DNA from: Haloarcula litorea
Lineage (GTDB): Archaea; Halobacteriota; Halobacteria; Halobacteriales; Haloarculaceae
Direction of reading: 5' to 3'
Length of the DNA: 64,000 bases
NCBI RefSeq assembly: GCF_029338195.1
Contig: NZ_CP119779.1
Location: forward strand, 1,798,001-1,862,000
This document shows, piece by piece, positions 25,304 through 34,016 of this stretch. Numbering within the stretch: position 1 is the first letter of the stretch; each line of letters starts with the position of its first letter. The position numbers and the translations under genes are program-made. The notes beneath the pieces were generated by a model. That model did no database searches, was not told the origin of the DNA, and saw nothing but the letters and a program-made list of their open reading frames with translations.

Positions 25304-25576
25304 CCGCTCATTTCTGTTCTGTCGCCCTCGCCGACGTGCCTGCCAGCGACCGCGGGAATCAGAAAGCCCGCGCGCTCCGGTCGAGGGGCTCGCTGTGCGC
25401 GCTCGCTTCGCTCGCGTGCTTGTGATCTGCAGATCGCAGACCGCGATTTTCGTCATCCCGAAAGAGCGCGATCCGCTCTTTCGAGGACGTCGCCCGTCTT
25501 CCCGGAGCGTGGGCGGTCGGCTCCGCCGACCGCCTTGTGACGTGGCGGCGAAGCCGCCACGCTGACGGCCCCTTTC
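25304..25576. repeat. Intergenic run of perfect short hairpins
   Basis: No gene is convincing in this part of a 438-bp gap. It has a series of inverted repeats: CGCGGG/CCCGCG (25351-25372), GATCTGCAGATC (about 25424-25435), CGAAAGAGCG-n5-CGCTCTTTCG (25459-25483), GGCGGTCGGC-n3-GCCGACCGCC (25512-25534) and CGTGGCGGC-n3-GCCGCCACG (25541-25561). The stems are perfect. The flanking genes converge here. Confidence 0.65.
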
Positions 25577-25658
25577 ATACGGATCGCTCTAAGTCATTAC
25601 CGCACCGACCGCCCGACTGCGGACGGTCGGTGCGGTAAACAGTTAGAGCGATCCGTAT
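25577..25658. repeat. 82-bp nested inverted repeat (MITE-like)
   Basis: ATACGGATCGCTCTAA (25577-25592) pairs perfectly with TTAGAGCGATCCGTAT (25643-25658), and inside it TTACCGCACCGACCG (25597-25611) pairs perfectly with CGGTCGGTGCGGTAA (25624-25638) around a 12-nt loop. I see no target-site duplication. It could be a miniature transposable element, a REP-like repeat or a strong RNA hairpin between converging genes. Confidence 0.7.
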
Positions 25659-25741
25659 CAGTCCCGCCCCGTCGGCTGGTCGATGCGCTGCGTCGGGTGG
25701 AAAGCGGCGGCAGGTGACACCACCCTCGACTGCCGTCTGCG

Positions 25742-26764
25742 CTACGCCTGCAGTCTCTCCATATACTCCTCGAAGGTGCTCCAGAAGGGGTCGACGCCGG
25801 GGTGGTCGGTGGGCTCGCCGTCGACGACCAGCCCCGACCCCTCGACCACCTCGCCGGCGTCGGCGGCGGGGATGCCCTCGGACTCGAGGGCGGCCAGCAC
25901 GTCGTCGACGCCGTCGGGGTCGACGGCGGCCAGCAGCGTCCCCTCGCTGATGGCGATCCACGGGTCGATGCCGAAGAACTCGCAGGCCTCCCGGACGCCC
26001 GGCTGGACCGGGACGCGGTGGGTCTCCAGTTCGACGCCGACGCCGGCGGCGCGGGCCATCTCGTAGAGGCCGCCGTAGACACCGCACTCCGTCGCGTCGT
26101 GCATCGCGTGGACCGGGCCGGCCGCCGCCGCGGTCAGGGCGTCCCGGACCGGACTCATGTCGTAGAAGCGGTCGGTGGCGTCCGCGACCTCGCTCTCGCT
26201 CAGTTCCTCGGCGAGCAGCGACTCGAACTGGATCGAGAGCAGCCCCGTCGCCTCGATGGCCGGGCCCTTCGTGACGACCACGCGGTCGCCGACCTCGGCC
26301 CCGTCAGGGCGCACCAGGTCGTCGAACTCGCCGACCGAGAGGGCCGTGCCGCCGCCGACCATCGGGTAGTTACAGCCGGCGTAGCGGCCGGTGTGACCGG
26401 TGGCGATCGAGACGCCGAGGTCGGTCGCCTCCCGGTCGAACGTCTCCCAGACGGTGGCGAACTCGTCGTCGGTCAGCTCCGGCGGGAGGTTCAGGTCCAC
26501 GGCGAGGTGGGTCGGCGGGATGCCGGCGACGGCCACGTCGCTCATAAGGATGTGGAACGCGAACCACGCCGCCCGCTCGAAGCCCAGCGACGGCATCACG
26601 AACACGGGGTCGGTCGCCATCGCGACCGCCGTCCCGCCCACGTCGATCACGCCGAAGTCGACGCCGTGCTGTGGCCCGAGCGTCACGTCCTCGCGGTCCG
26701 CGCCGAGGTTCGGATAGATGTACTCGTCGAAGAACTCGCGGTCGACCTTGCCGAGGTCTGCCAT
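25742..26764 (-). CDS. AIR synthase-related (PurM/SelD/HypE-fold) protein
   Basis: 340 residues with the two-domain PurM fold. The N-terminal part has GVIDVGGTAVAMATDPVF and the FHILMSDVAVAGIPPTHLAVDLN strand that in relatives binds ATP-Mg; the C-terminal part has MHDATECGVYGGLYEMA and ISEGTLLAAV, as in HypE. It is closest to the archaeal AIR-synthase-like proteins of unknown substrate; HypE itself ends in PRIC, which is missing here (it ends in EEYMERLQA). A TTTGTAC box 27 bp upstream selects ATG 26764 over 26776. Confidence 0.82.
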   Translation of the reverse strand: MADLGKVDREFFDEYIYPNLGADREDVTLGPQHGVDFGVIDVGGTAVAMATDPVFVMPSLGFERAAWFAFHILMSDVAVAGIPPTHLAVDLNLPPELTDDEFATVWETFDREATDLGVSIATGHTGRYAGCNYPMVGGGTALSVGEFDDLVRPDGAEVGDRVVVTKGPAIEATGLLSIQFESLLAEELSESEVADATDRFYDMSPVRDALTAAAAGPVHAMHDATECGVYGGLYEMARAAGVGVELETHRVPVQPGVREACEFFGIDPWIAISEGTLLAAVDPDGVDDVLAALESEGIPAADAGEVVEGSGLVVDGEPTDHPGVDPFWSTFEEYMERLQA

Positions 26765-26813
26765 ACGAGTCGTCATCACCGGGTCGTACAAATCGGTGGC
26801 TATCGACGACCGA

Positions 26814-28937
26814 CTACCGGCGGTCGCGGCGTGCCAGCAACGTCGCAAACAGGAGTGCCACCACCGCCGCCGCGGCGGTGAACCCCGCTCCGTCGGCCGC
26901 CGTCGTCCCTGTCTCGGTACCGGTCGCCGTCGTCCGGGTCGCAGTCACCGTCGTCGTGTCGTTCGCGGGCGTCACGCTGACCAGCACCGGCTCGACCCCG
27001 CCGGCGGAGACGAGGACGGTCCCCGGTTCCGGAACGGCGACGCCGCTGGAGACGGTGGCGGTCGTCCGCGGCGGCAGGGTGACCTCGCGGGTCGCGACGG
27101 CCTGGTAGTCCCGCGTGAACACGACGGTCCCCTCGGCCGGCACGTCGGCGTCGTTGACCACCGTCGCGGTCACGACGACGCCGCCGCCCTGGACCACGCT
27201 GTCGGAGCTGACCGAGACGTCCGTCACCCTGGCTCGTGCGGGCCGCTCGACGACGACGAGGGCGTGGTCGCCGTCGACGCTGACGTTGTAGACGCCGGGC
27301 GTCGCGAAGGTGTGAGACAGGGGGACGACGGTCCGGTTCCCGGGACCGACGCGGCCCTGCTTCGTCGCCACCACTGTCCCGTTGATGTCGAGCGTCGCGT
27401 TGTAGCTCCCCGCGGTGCCGCCGGCGTTGGTGACGACTGCCTCGACGGTCAGCGTCTCGCCGGTGGCGAGCCGGAGCGGCGGCGTCCCGGCGACGTCGGT
27501 CCTCCGATACGGGCCGGCGACCCGGTAGCTACCCGGTGACCCGTCGGTCGGGAGCGCGTAGCTGATGCGGGCGGGCAACTGGCCGAACACCCGCGCGTGG
27601 GTCGTCTCGTTCCACATCGTCACGGCCTCGCTGGTCGTCGTGTACTCCCCGGCCGACGCCCGGACGTCGTCGCCGGCGGTCCGCTCGACGGCGGTCAGGA
27701 ACTCCGACTGCGTCACCGGTCCGCGCTGGCCGTTCAGCACCCGGAGCGTCCCCTGGAACGTCGCCTCTCGATCCGTCTCGCGGCGGGTCGCCTCGTCGAT
27801 GCGGCCGGCGACCAGCGGCCCCTTGACGTAGTTGGCGTTGCGCCGCCAGGTCGCCGGCTCGGCCAGGACGACGTCGTCGTACGCCTGCTGGCTCCCCTCG
27901 GCGAGGTAGCTCCGGAAGGTCTCGAAGTCGATCCGGTCCTGCTCCAGCGTCAGCAGGGCGGCGTAGTACACCGCCGTCGCCTCGGTGAGCCACCGCGTCT
28001 CCGCGGTGGTCCGGAACGACTGGCGCGTGTGGACGTACTCGTGGAGCCAGACGTTGCGCGGGTCGTCCAGCCGCGCGTCGCCCCGCACCCACATATCGGA
28101 CCCGCCCGTCTCGAGCCCCTTGACCGCCCAGTCCACGTCGCCGGTGGGGGCGGCGACGACGAACACCGCGTCGTCGCGGTCGCCGATCCGGAGGGACTCG
28201 CCCGCGGCCGACAGCGAGTCCAGCACCGCGTCCGGCGACTCGGCGAGCTCCGTCCGCTCGGGGACGACGAGCCGGAGCCGCTGGCCGCTGGCGTCGCGCT
28301 CGTAGGTGGTGACGTTCCCGAGATAGACGAGCTGGTCGCCGGCCGCGCCCGGGCCGACGGTCGTCAGGTCCTGGCTGAACCGGACCGGGGGGCTGCCGGT
28401 GTAGCGCCACCGGGTCGGCGTCTGGGCCCGGCTGATCAGCGCCCACTCGCCCGCGTCGACGGTGACGTAGCTCCCGTTCCCGTGGTCGAAGCGACCGTCG
28501 ATGGACCGGTTCGTCGGGAGCGTCAGGTCGATGGTCGCCGTCCCGCTGGTCCCGTCCCACTCGTAGGTGGTGTCGTTGGCCCGCGCGAAGCCGTCGGCGT
28601 CGGTCACCGTCGCGTTGTCGGGCATAGTCGTCTCCAGCGAGACCACTCGGTCGGGGATCTCGTAGCGCAGCGTCACCGCCACCTCTCCGGGCGTCTCGGG
28701 CGTGAGGCTGTACCGCTGTGTCTGTCGGATGGTGTCCTCGTCGGCCAGTTGTGCCGTCGGCGCGTCGCCGACTGCCGCGAGAGTCGCCCGTCGGACCGAC
28801 GGCTCCGCCGCCTCGACGTCGGACTCGCCCGTCGTCGCGCCGACGGCGGCCGCCGCTCCGAGCGCCGGCGCGACGGGCGAGAGCACGAGCAGAACCGCGC
28901 AGACGACGACCGCCCACCCACGGTGGCCCACGCGCAT
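26814..28937 (-). CDS. Surface gluzincin metalloprotease (M61-like) with CARDB-type domains and C-terminal anchor
   Basis: 707 residues. Sec signal peptide (about 1-28, MRVGHRGWAVVVCAVLLVL), an N-terminal beta domain (about 60-280), a zinc protease domain with HEYVH at 299-303 and the third ligand Glu319 in RWLTEATAVYY, then after about residue 480 beta-sandwich CARDB-like domains (TLTVEAVVTNAGGTAGSYNATLDING; VVTATVVNDADVPAEGTVVF), a Thr-rich stalk and a C-terminal helix AAAVVALLFATLLARRDRR. The WLTE layout resembles M61 aminopeptidases. It should sit on the outer face of the membrane and cut peptides. An ACTATATC TATA box lies 28 bp upstream of ATG 28937. Confidence 0.82.
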   Translation of the reverse strand: MRVGHRGWAVVVCAVLLVLSPVAPALGAAAAVGATTGESDVEAAEPSVRRATLAAVGDAPTAQLADEDTIRQTQRYSLTPETPGEVAVTLRYEIPDRVVSLETTMPDNATVTDADGFARANDTTYEWDGTSGTATIDLTLPTNRSIDGRFDHGNGSYVTVDAGEWALISRAQTPTRWRYTGSPPVRFSQDLTTVGPGAAGDQLVYLGNVTTYERDASGQRLRLVVPERTELAESPDAVLDSLSAAGESLRIGDRDDAVFVVAAPTGDVDWAVKGLETGGSDMWVRGDARLDDPRNVWLHEYVHTRQSFRTTAETRWLTEATAVYYAALLTLEQDRIDFETFRSYLAEGSQQAYDDVVLAEPATWRRNANYVKGPLVAGRIDEATRRETDREATFQGTLRVLNGQRGPVTQSEFLTAVERTAGDDVRASAGEYTTTSEAVTMWNETTHARVFGQLPARISYALPTDGSPGSYRVAGPYRRTDVAGTPPLRLATGETLTVEAVVTNAGGTAGSYNATLDINGTVVATKQGRVGPGNRTVVPLSHTFATPGVYNVSVDGDHALVVVERPARARVTDVSVSSDSVVQGGGVVVTATVVNDADVPAEGTVVFTRDYQAVATREVTLPPRTTATVSSGVAVPEPGTVLVSAGGVEPVLVSVTPANDTTTVTATRTTATGTETGTTAADGAGFTAAAAVVALLFATLLARRDRR

Positions 28938-29075
28938 TGTGACCCTGTACCGCCTCCCGGTTGATATAGTTGCCCGCCGTTTCGGCTCGTGCGGCCGCAA
29001 CTGTCCGTCCGCCGACCGTTTCCGCGTCGCCGCGCTCCCGCAATCCTTACGCCGGAGAGACGCCCACATCGGCGT

Positions 29076-31790
29076 ATGACAGAGGCGACGGGCATCGTCG
29101 GGGAGTTCCTCGCGCTCAAGGAGGAGACCGACGCGGACCTGCTGGCGATGCAGTGTGGCGACTTCTACGAGTTCTTCGCGGACGACGCCGAGACGGTCGC
29201 CGACGAACTCGACCTGAAGGTCTCCCAGAAGTCCTCGCACGGGTCGTCGTACCCGATGGCCGGCGTCCCGGTCGACGACCTCACGCCGTACGTCTCCGCG
29301 CTGGTCGAGCGTGGCTACCGCGTCGCCGTCGCCGACCAGCACGAGACGGCCGACGGCCACGCTCGCGAGATCACGCGGGTGGTGACCCCGGGGACGCACC
29401 TGGAGACGACCGACGCCGACGCCCAGTACCTCGCGGCCGTGGTCCGACAGTCCGGCCGGGCCGGCGACAGCTACGGGCTGGCCTTCGCGGACGTGACCAC
29501 CGGCCGCTTCCAGGTGACACAGCTGGACGACGCCGACCCCGGGGCGGCCCTCTCGGAGCTGTACACGTTCGCGCCCGCCGAGGTCCTCCCCGGGCCGGAG
29601 CTGCGGAACGACGACGCGTTCCTCGACCGCCTGCGCGAGCGGTCCGACGCCGCGCTGACGCTGCACGACACCGCCGCCTTCGAGCCCGGGCGAGCCCGCC
29701 ACCGCGTGCGCGAGCAGTTCGGGGCCGAGACCCTGGACAGCGTCGGCGTCGCCGACGACGAGGCCGCCGTCGCCGCCGCCGGCGCGGCCCTCTCGTACGT
29801 CGACGACACCGGCGTCGGGACGCTCGCGGCGGTCACGCGCCTGCGGGCCTACGGCGCGCGCGAGCACGTCGGGCTCGACGCCACCACCCAGCGCAACCTC
29901 GAACTCACGGAGACGATGCAGGGCGACAGCTCGGGGTCGCTGTTCGACACCCTCGACCACACCGTGACCGCCGCCGGGAGCCGCCTGCTCCAGCGCTGGC
30001 TCCAGCGGCCCCGCCGGGACCGCGGGGAACTCCACCGCCGGCAGTCGGCCGTCGCCGCGCTCGCGCGGGCGGCGATGGCCCGCGAGAGCATCCGGGAGAC
30101 GCTCGCCGACGGCTACGACCTCGAACGGCTGGCCTCCCGAGCCACCTCGGGTAGCGCCGACGCCCGCGACCTCCGGGCCGTCGAGGAGACGCTGTCGCTG
30201 CTGCCGGCGGTCGCCGACGCCGTCGCGAACACCGAGCGACTGGCGGAGTCGCCGCTGACGGAGGTCCTGTCGGGGGCCGACCGCGAGGCCGCCGAGTCGC
30301 TGGCCGCGGACCTCGACGCCGCGCTGGTCGAGGACCCGCCGGGCACCGTCACGCAGGGAGGCCTGTTCCGGCAGGGGTACGACGAGGAACTGGACGAGAT
30401 CGTCGAGGAACACGAGGCCGCCCTGGAGTGGCTGGAGACGCTGCCGGAGCGGGAGAAGGAACGCACCGGCATCACCCACCTCTCGGTCGACCGCAACAAG
30501 ACCGACGGCTACTACATCCAGGTCGGGAAGTCAGAGACCGACCGGGTGCCCGACGAGTACGAGGAGATCAAGACGCTGAAAAACTCCAAGCGGTACACCA
30601 TCCCCGAACTCGACGAGAAGGAGCGGGCCGTCCTCCGGCTGGAGGAGCGTCGCCACGACGCGGAGTACGAGCTGTTCGAGGAGCTGCGCGCGCGGGTCGC
30701 CGACCACGCGACGCTCCTGCAGGACGTCGGCCGGACGCTGGCGGAGGCCGACGTCCTGGTCTCGCTGGCCACCCACGCCGTCGAGAACGACTGGACCCGC
30801 CCGGAGGTGACCGACGGCGACGAACTCGCCATCGAGGCCGGTCGCCACCCCGTCGTCGAGCAGACCACCGAGTTCGTCCCCAACGACCTCTATCTCGACC
30901 GCGAGCGGCAGTTCCTGATCGTGACGGGGCCGAATATGAGCGGGAAGTCGACGTACATGCGCCAGGCGGCGCTGATCACGCTGCTGGCCCAGGCCGGCAG
31001 TTTCGTCCCGGCGCGCTCGGCGACGGTGGGGCTGGTCGACGGCATCTTCACCCGCGTCGGCGCGCTCGACGAACTCGCACAGGGGCGCTCGACGTTTATG
31101 GTCGAGATGCAGGAGCTGTCGAACATCCTCCACTCCGCGACCGATGACTCGCTGGTCATCCTCGACGAGGTGGGGCGCGGGACCGCGACCTTCGACGGCA
31201 TCTCCATCGCGTGGGCGGCGACGGAGTACCTCCACAACGAGGTGGGGGCCAAGACCCTCTTCGCCACCCACTACCACGAACTGACGACGCTTGCGGACCA
31301 CCTCGACCGCGTCGAGAACGTCCACGTCGCCGTCGCGGGCGAACCCGAGTCCGCCGGCGAGGACGGCGTCACGTTCCTGCGGACGGTCCGGGACGGCCCG
31401 ACGGACCGCTCCTACGGCATCCACGTCGCCGATATGGCCGGCGTCCCCGGTCCCGTGGTCGACCGCGCACAGGGCGTGCTGGACCGCCTGCGCGAGGAGA
31501 AGGCCATCGAGGCAAAGGGCGGCGGCAGCGGGAGCGGCGACACCACGCAGGCCGTCTTCGACCTCTCCTCGGGGTCGTTCGCGGGCAGCGGAGGCGAGGC
31601 CCCGACGAGCGCCGACGGCGGTGGGACGGCCGGGACCGACGAGGCGGACGACACGATCGCCGACCGCTACGGGGAGGACGCCGAGACCGTCCTGGCCTCG
31701 CTGGCCGACCTCGACGTCGACGAGACGCCGCCGGTCGAACTGATGGCGAGGGTCCAGGAGTGGCAGGCCGATCTCGACACCGAGGAGTGA
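29076..31790 (+). CDS. mutS: DNA mismatch repair protein MutS (second copy)
   Basis: 904 residues. The mismatch-binding domain contains CGDFYEFF (Phe-x-Glu), followed by connector, lever (GYYIQVGKSETDRVP) and the ATPase with GPNMSGKST (about 620), [13 protein letters not shown] and FATHYHEL. A Gly/Ser/Asp linker (about 815-865) precedes the C-terminal helical end. It has the same domain order as the copy at 5298 but differs clearly in sequence, so it is an old paralogue, as in other haloarchaea with two MutS1 proteins. A CCTTAC box about 30 bp upstream supports the start. Confidence 0.94.
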   Translation: MTEATGIVGEFLALKEETDADLLAMQCGDFYEFFADDAETVADELDLKVSQKSSHGSSYPMAGVPVDDLTPYVSALVERGYRVAVADQHETADGHAREITRVVTPGTHLETTDADAQYLAAVVRQSGRAGDSYGLAFADVTTGRFQVTQLDDADPGAALSELYTFAPAEVLPGPELRNDDAFLDRLRERSDAALTLHDTAAFEPGRARHRVREQFGAETLDSVGVADDEAAVAAAGAALSYVDDTGVGTLAAVTRLRAYGAREHVGLDATTQRNLELTETMQGDSSGSLFDTLDHTVTAAGSRLLQRWLQRPRRDRGELHRRQSAVAALARAAMARESIRETLADGYDLERLASRATSGSADARDLRAVEETLSLLPAVADAVANTERLAESPLTEVLSGADREAAESLAADLDAALVEDPPGTVTQGGLFRQGYDEELDEIVEEHEAALEWLETLPEREKERTGITHLSVDRNKTDGYYIQVGKSETDRVPDEYEEIKTLKNSKRYTIPELDEKERAVLRLEERRHDAEYELFEELRARVADHATLLQDVGRTLAEADVLVSLATHAVENDWTRPEVTDGDELAIEAGRHPVVEQTTEFVPNDLYLDRERQFLIVTGPNMSGKSTYMRQAALITLLAQAGSFVPARSATVGLVDGIFTRVGALDELAQGRSTFMVEMQELSNILHSATDDSLVILDEVGRGTATFDGISIAWAATEYLHNEVGAKTLFATHYHELTTLADHLDRVENVHVAVAGEPESAGEDGVTFLRTVRDGPTDRSYGIHVADMAGVPGPVVDRAQGVLDRLREEKAIEAKGGGSGSGDTTQAVFDLSSGSFAGSGGEAPTSADGGGTAGTDEADDTIADRYGEDAETVLASLADLDVDETPPVELMARVQEWQADLDTEE

Positions 31791-31794
31791 GGGA

Positions 31795-32082
31795 TCAGTC
31801 CGTCCGGTAGCCTCGCTCTTCGAGCAGGTCGCGGACGCGGTCCGCGTGGTCGCCCTGGAGTTCGATGCGGCCGTCCTTGACGGTCCCGCCCGTCCCGAGC
31901 GCGGACTTCAGCTCCGAGGCGAGATCGGCGAGTCCGGCCTCGTCGTCGAAGCCCTCGATCAGGACCATCTGCTTGCCGTAGCGGCGTTCGTCGGTCCGGA
32001 CGGTGAGCTCCTGTGTCGCGCGGTCGAGGTCGGCGGTCGGGTCGTCTGGGACGCCGAGGTCGTCGAATGGGTCGTCTGACAC
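31795..32082 (-). CDS. SUI1/eIF1-like translation factor paralogue
   Basis: 95 residues. The C-terminal 70 residues match SUI1: ELTVRTDERRYGKQMVLIEGFD, LADLASELKSALGTGGTVKDG, IELQGDHADRVRDLLEERGY. aIF1 helps choose the start codon on the small ribosomal subunit. The N-terminal zinc-knuckle extension of canonical archaeal aIF1 is replaced by a short acidic tail, so this is probably a paralogue of the main factor. GTG 32082 is the most likely start. It converges with mutS, four bases apart. Confidence 0.82.
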   Translation of the reverse strand: MSDDPFDDLGVPDDPTADLDRATQELTVRTDERRYGKQMVLIEGFDDEAGLADLASELKSALGTGGTVKDGRIELQGDHADRVRDLLEERGYRTD

Positions 32083-32138
32083 TACGCGCTCCACTGGGCG
32101 GCCCGGGCTGATGAGGCTTCCTGCGGGACGGCACCGCG

Positions 32139-32531
32139 TCACCCGCGGCGCAGTTCCTGCCGGACCAGAATCGCGCCGCCGACCGCGATACCGCCGGCGA
32201 ACCCGCCGTAGAGGAGCCACTGGAGCGGACTGAACGGTGCCGTCCGCAGCGATCGGGTCCGCTGGCGTCGGTACTCAGCGTACGTGGTGTTCCGACAGGC
32301 CCGGACGTGGCTCTCGTTCAGCGTCACCCGCCGCCAGCCCAGCCCCGCGTCGACGAGGCGGGTCTCGCCGGCGAGGGCCGCGCAGTCCCCCCGGTACTCC
32401 GCGAAGTCGGCCCGCGAGACGTCCGCCGTCGCGTCCGCGTACACCAGGCCCGCGAGCGACGCGAGACCGAGGAGCGCGACGCCGGCGGCGACGGCCAGGG
32501 TCGCTCGGTTCGAGTCGCCGTCGGCCGACAT
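32139..32531 (-). CDS. Small membrane protein of unknown function
   Basis: 130 residues with two membrane helices (about 10-32 and 103-124) and between them an external loop of about 70 residues holding two Cys (GDCAALAG, VRACRN) that might form a disulfide. The orientation with a basic C-terminal RQELRRG is consistent with both ends inside. No family recognised; the SUI1-like gene follows 57 bp downstream on the same strand. Confidence 0.65.
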   Translation of the reverse strand: MSADGDSNRATLAVAAGVALLGLASLAGLVYADATADVSRADFAEYRGDCAALAGETRLVDAGLGWRRVTLNESHVRACRNTTYAEYRRQRTRSLRTAPFSPLQWLLYGGFAGGIAVGGAILVRQELRRG

Positions 32532-32615
32532 ACGCGTCGCTACGCGCCCCAGGCGCTTACCGCTGTGGCCGCCCGCGACCGCACGCGTTATGTCCGCCGG
32601 GTCGCTACCCCGACC

Positions 32616-33338
32616 GTGACCGACTGGCCGCCAGCCGACCCCGCCGACGCGTCGACGGTCGCCGACCGCCGCGACGAACTCGTCGCCGCCGTTCGGGACC
32701 ACGCCGGACAGGTCGCCTACCACCTCGCCCGCCTCCAGGGCGGCGACTACGGGCAGGCCGACGTCGAGACCGACCGCGGCGTCTGGACGGTCAAGTACGA
32801 GGGCGGCGACCTGGAGTACCTCCGGTTCGACCCCGACCGCGGCGACGAGGTGTACGTCGTCTCGACCAAGCGGGACCCGGAGCCCGGCCCGCTGGCCGAC
32901 GCGCTCGCCGACTACGACGCCTTCGTCGCCGGCTTCGCCGACTACGTCGACTCGCTGTCGGGCGTCCTCGACGACGTGTCGACCGACTTCCCCGCGGTCG
33001 AAAGCACCGAGGGCGTCGTCGCCGAGCGCGACCGGGTGCTTGATCGAGTGCGGGAGGTCTGTGACCGCATCGCCGCCGAACTCCACCGCTACGAGGGCGG
33101 CGACTACGGCACCTTCGCCACCAGGGTCGACGGCACCCGCTGGGAACTGAAGTGGGACCGCGACGGGGCCGCCTACCTCCGGGCCGGCGGGTCGAACGGC
33201 GTCTACCTCCTCTCGCAGTACGAACCGCCCTCCGCGGCCGACATCCGCGAGTACGCGCCCCGCTTCGCGGGCTTCGTCGACGCCTACAACGACCACGTCG
33301 AGGACCTGGAGTCGGACCTGGCGACGGTCGAACTCTGA
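32616..33338 (+). CDS. Conserved haloarchaeal protein made of two similar halves
   Basis: 240 residues, soluble. The halves (about 15-110 and 130-235) align: YHLARLQGGDYGQADVETDRG/WTVKYEGGDLEYLRF against LHRYEGGDYGTFATRVDG/WELKWDRDGAAYLRA, then DAFVAGFADYVDSL against AGFVDAYNDHVEDL. It therefore arose by internal duplication and may form a pseudo-dimer. GTG 32616 has a CGTTATG box 28 bp upstream. The function is not known. Confidence 0.7.
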   Translation: MTDWPPADPADASTVADRRDELVAAVRDHAGQVAYHLARLQGGDYGQADVETDRGVWTVKYEGGDLEYLRFDPDRGDEVYVVSTKRDPEPGPLADALADYDAFVAGFADYVDSLSGVLDDVSTDFPAVESTEGVVAERDRVLDRVREVCDRIAAELHRYEGGDYGTFATRVDGTRWELKWDRDGAAYLRAGGSNGVYLLSQYEPPSAADIREYAPRFAGFVDAYNDHVEDLESDLATVEL

Positions 33339-33385
33339 GACGGCCGTCCCGGCAGACATATACGCGCGCCCCGCGGCTATCGAAC

Positions 33386-33988
33386 GTGGATTCTCACGAC
33401 GTCCGGCAGGCGTGGGCGGACCGCTCCGGCGAGTACTCGCCGACCTACTACGCCCACTACGGCCCGGACGAGACGAGCGAGCAGGTGCGGTCGGTCCTCG
33501 ACGAGCACGTCGGCCGCGACGCGAGCGTGCTGGAGGTCGGCTGTGGCCCCGGGCGACACCTCGCGGAACTGCACGACGCCGGCTACACCGACCTGACCGG
33601 CGTCGACGTCAACGGCGAGGCGCTGACGGTCCTCGCGGAGACCTACCCCGACCTCGACGCGGCGGGCCGGTTCCACGAGACCGCCGTCGAGGAGTACGTC
33701 GCCGACCTCGCGGACGGGGCGTTCGACGCCGTCTTCTCGGTCGAGACGCTCCAGCACGTCCACCCCGACGAGGCGTGGGTGTTCGACGACCTCGCGCGGA
33801 TCACCGGCGAGGTGCTGGTCACCGTCGAGAACGAGAGCGGCGAGCCCGGCACCGTCAACCACGTCGACGAGGGGCTGCCGCTGTACTACCGGGACTGGCG
33901 GGCCGAGTTCACGGACCGCGGGCTGGAGGCGGTCGCAGCCGTCGAGCGGAAGCGCGACACGCTGCGGGTGTTCCGGACGCCGGAGTGA
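33386..33988 (+). CDS. Class I SAM-dependent methyltransferase
   Basis: 200 residues. Motif I VLEVGCGPGRHLAEL (about 50-64) binds AdoMet, followed by TGVDVNGEAL (acidic motif II) and FDAVFSVETLQHV (motif IV). A methyltransfer substrate cannot be deduced; the DEAWVFDDLARI and EVLVTVENE parts are like small-molecule or protein-modifying UbiE-type enzymes. GTG 33386 is 27 bp after an ACATATACG TATA box, so it is a leaderless start. Confidence 0.85.
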   Translation: MDSHDVRQAWADRSGEYSPTYYAHYGPDETSEQVRSVLDEHVGRDASVLEVGCGPGRHLAELHDAGYTDLTGVDVNGEALTVLAETYPDLDAAGRFHETAVEEYVADLADGAFDAVFSVETLQHVHPDEAWVFDDLARITGEVLVTVENESGEPGTVNHVDEGLPLYYRDWRAEFTDRGLEAVAAVERKRDTLRVFRTPE

Positions 33989-34016
33989 GTCCAGCCCCGG
34001 TCGCCCCCGCGCCCGC

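Noticed and set aside
25091-25456. 121-codon minus-strand ORF over the DUF7331-like gene
   Set aside because: The plus-strand 58-residue protein matches a known small family, has acidic composition and a TATA-like box; the minus frame is basic and lacks these.
25577-25658. Intrinsic transcription terminator
   Set aside because: Long hairpin but no U tract follows on either strand; archaeal termination does not rely on such hairpins, so a repeat element is the better reading.
28938-30479. Long upstream extension of the metalloprotease frame
   Set aside because: The extension is antisense to the second mutS. The signal peptide and a TATA box place the real start at 28937.
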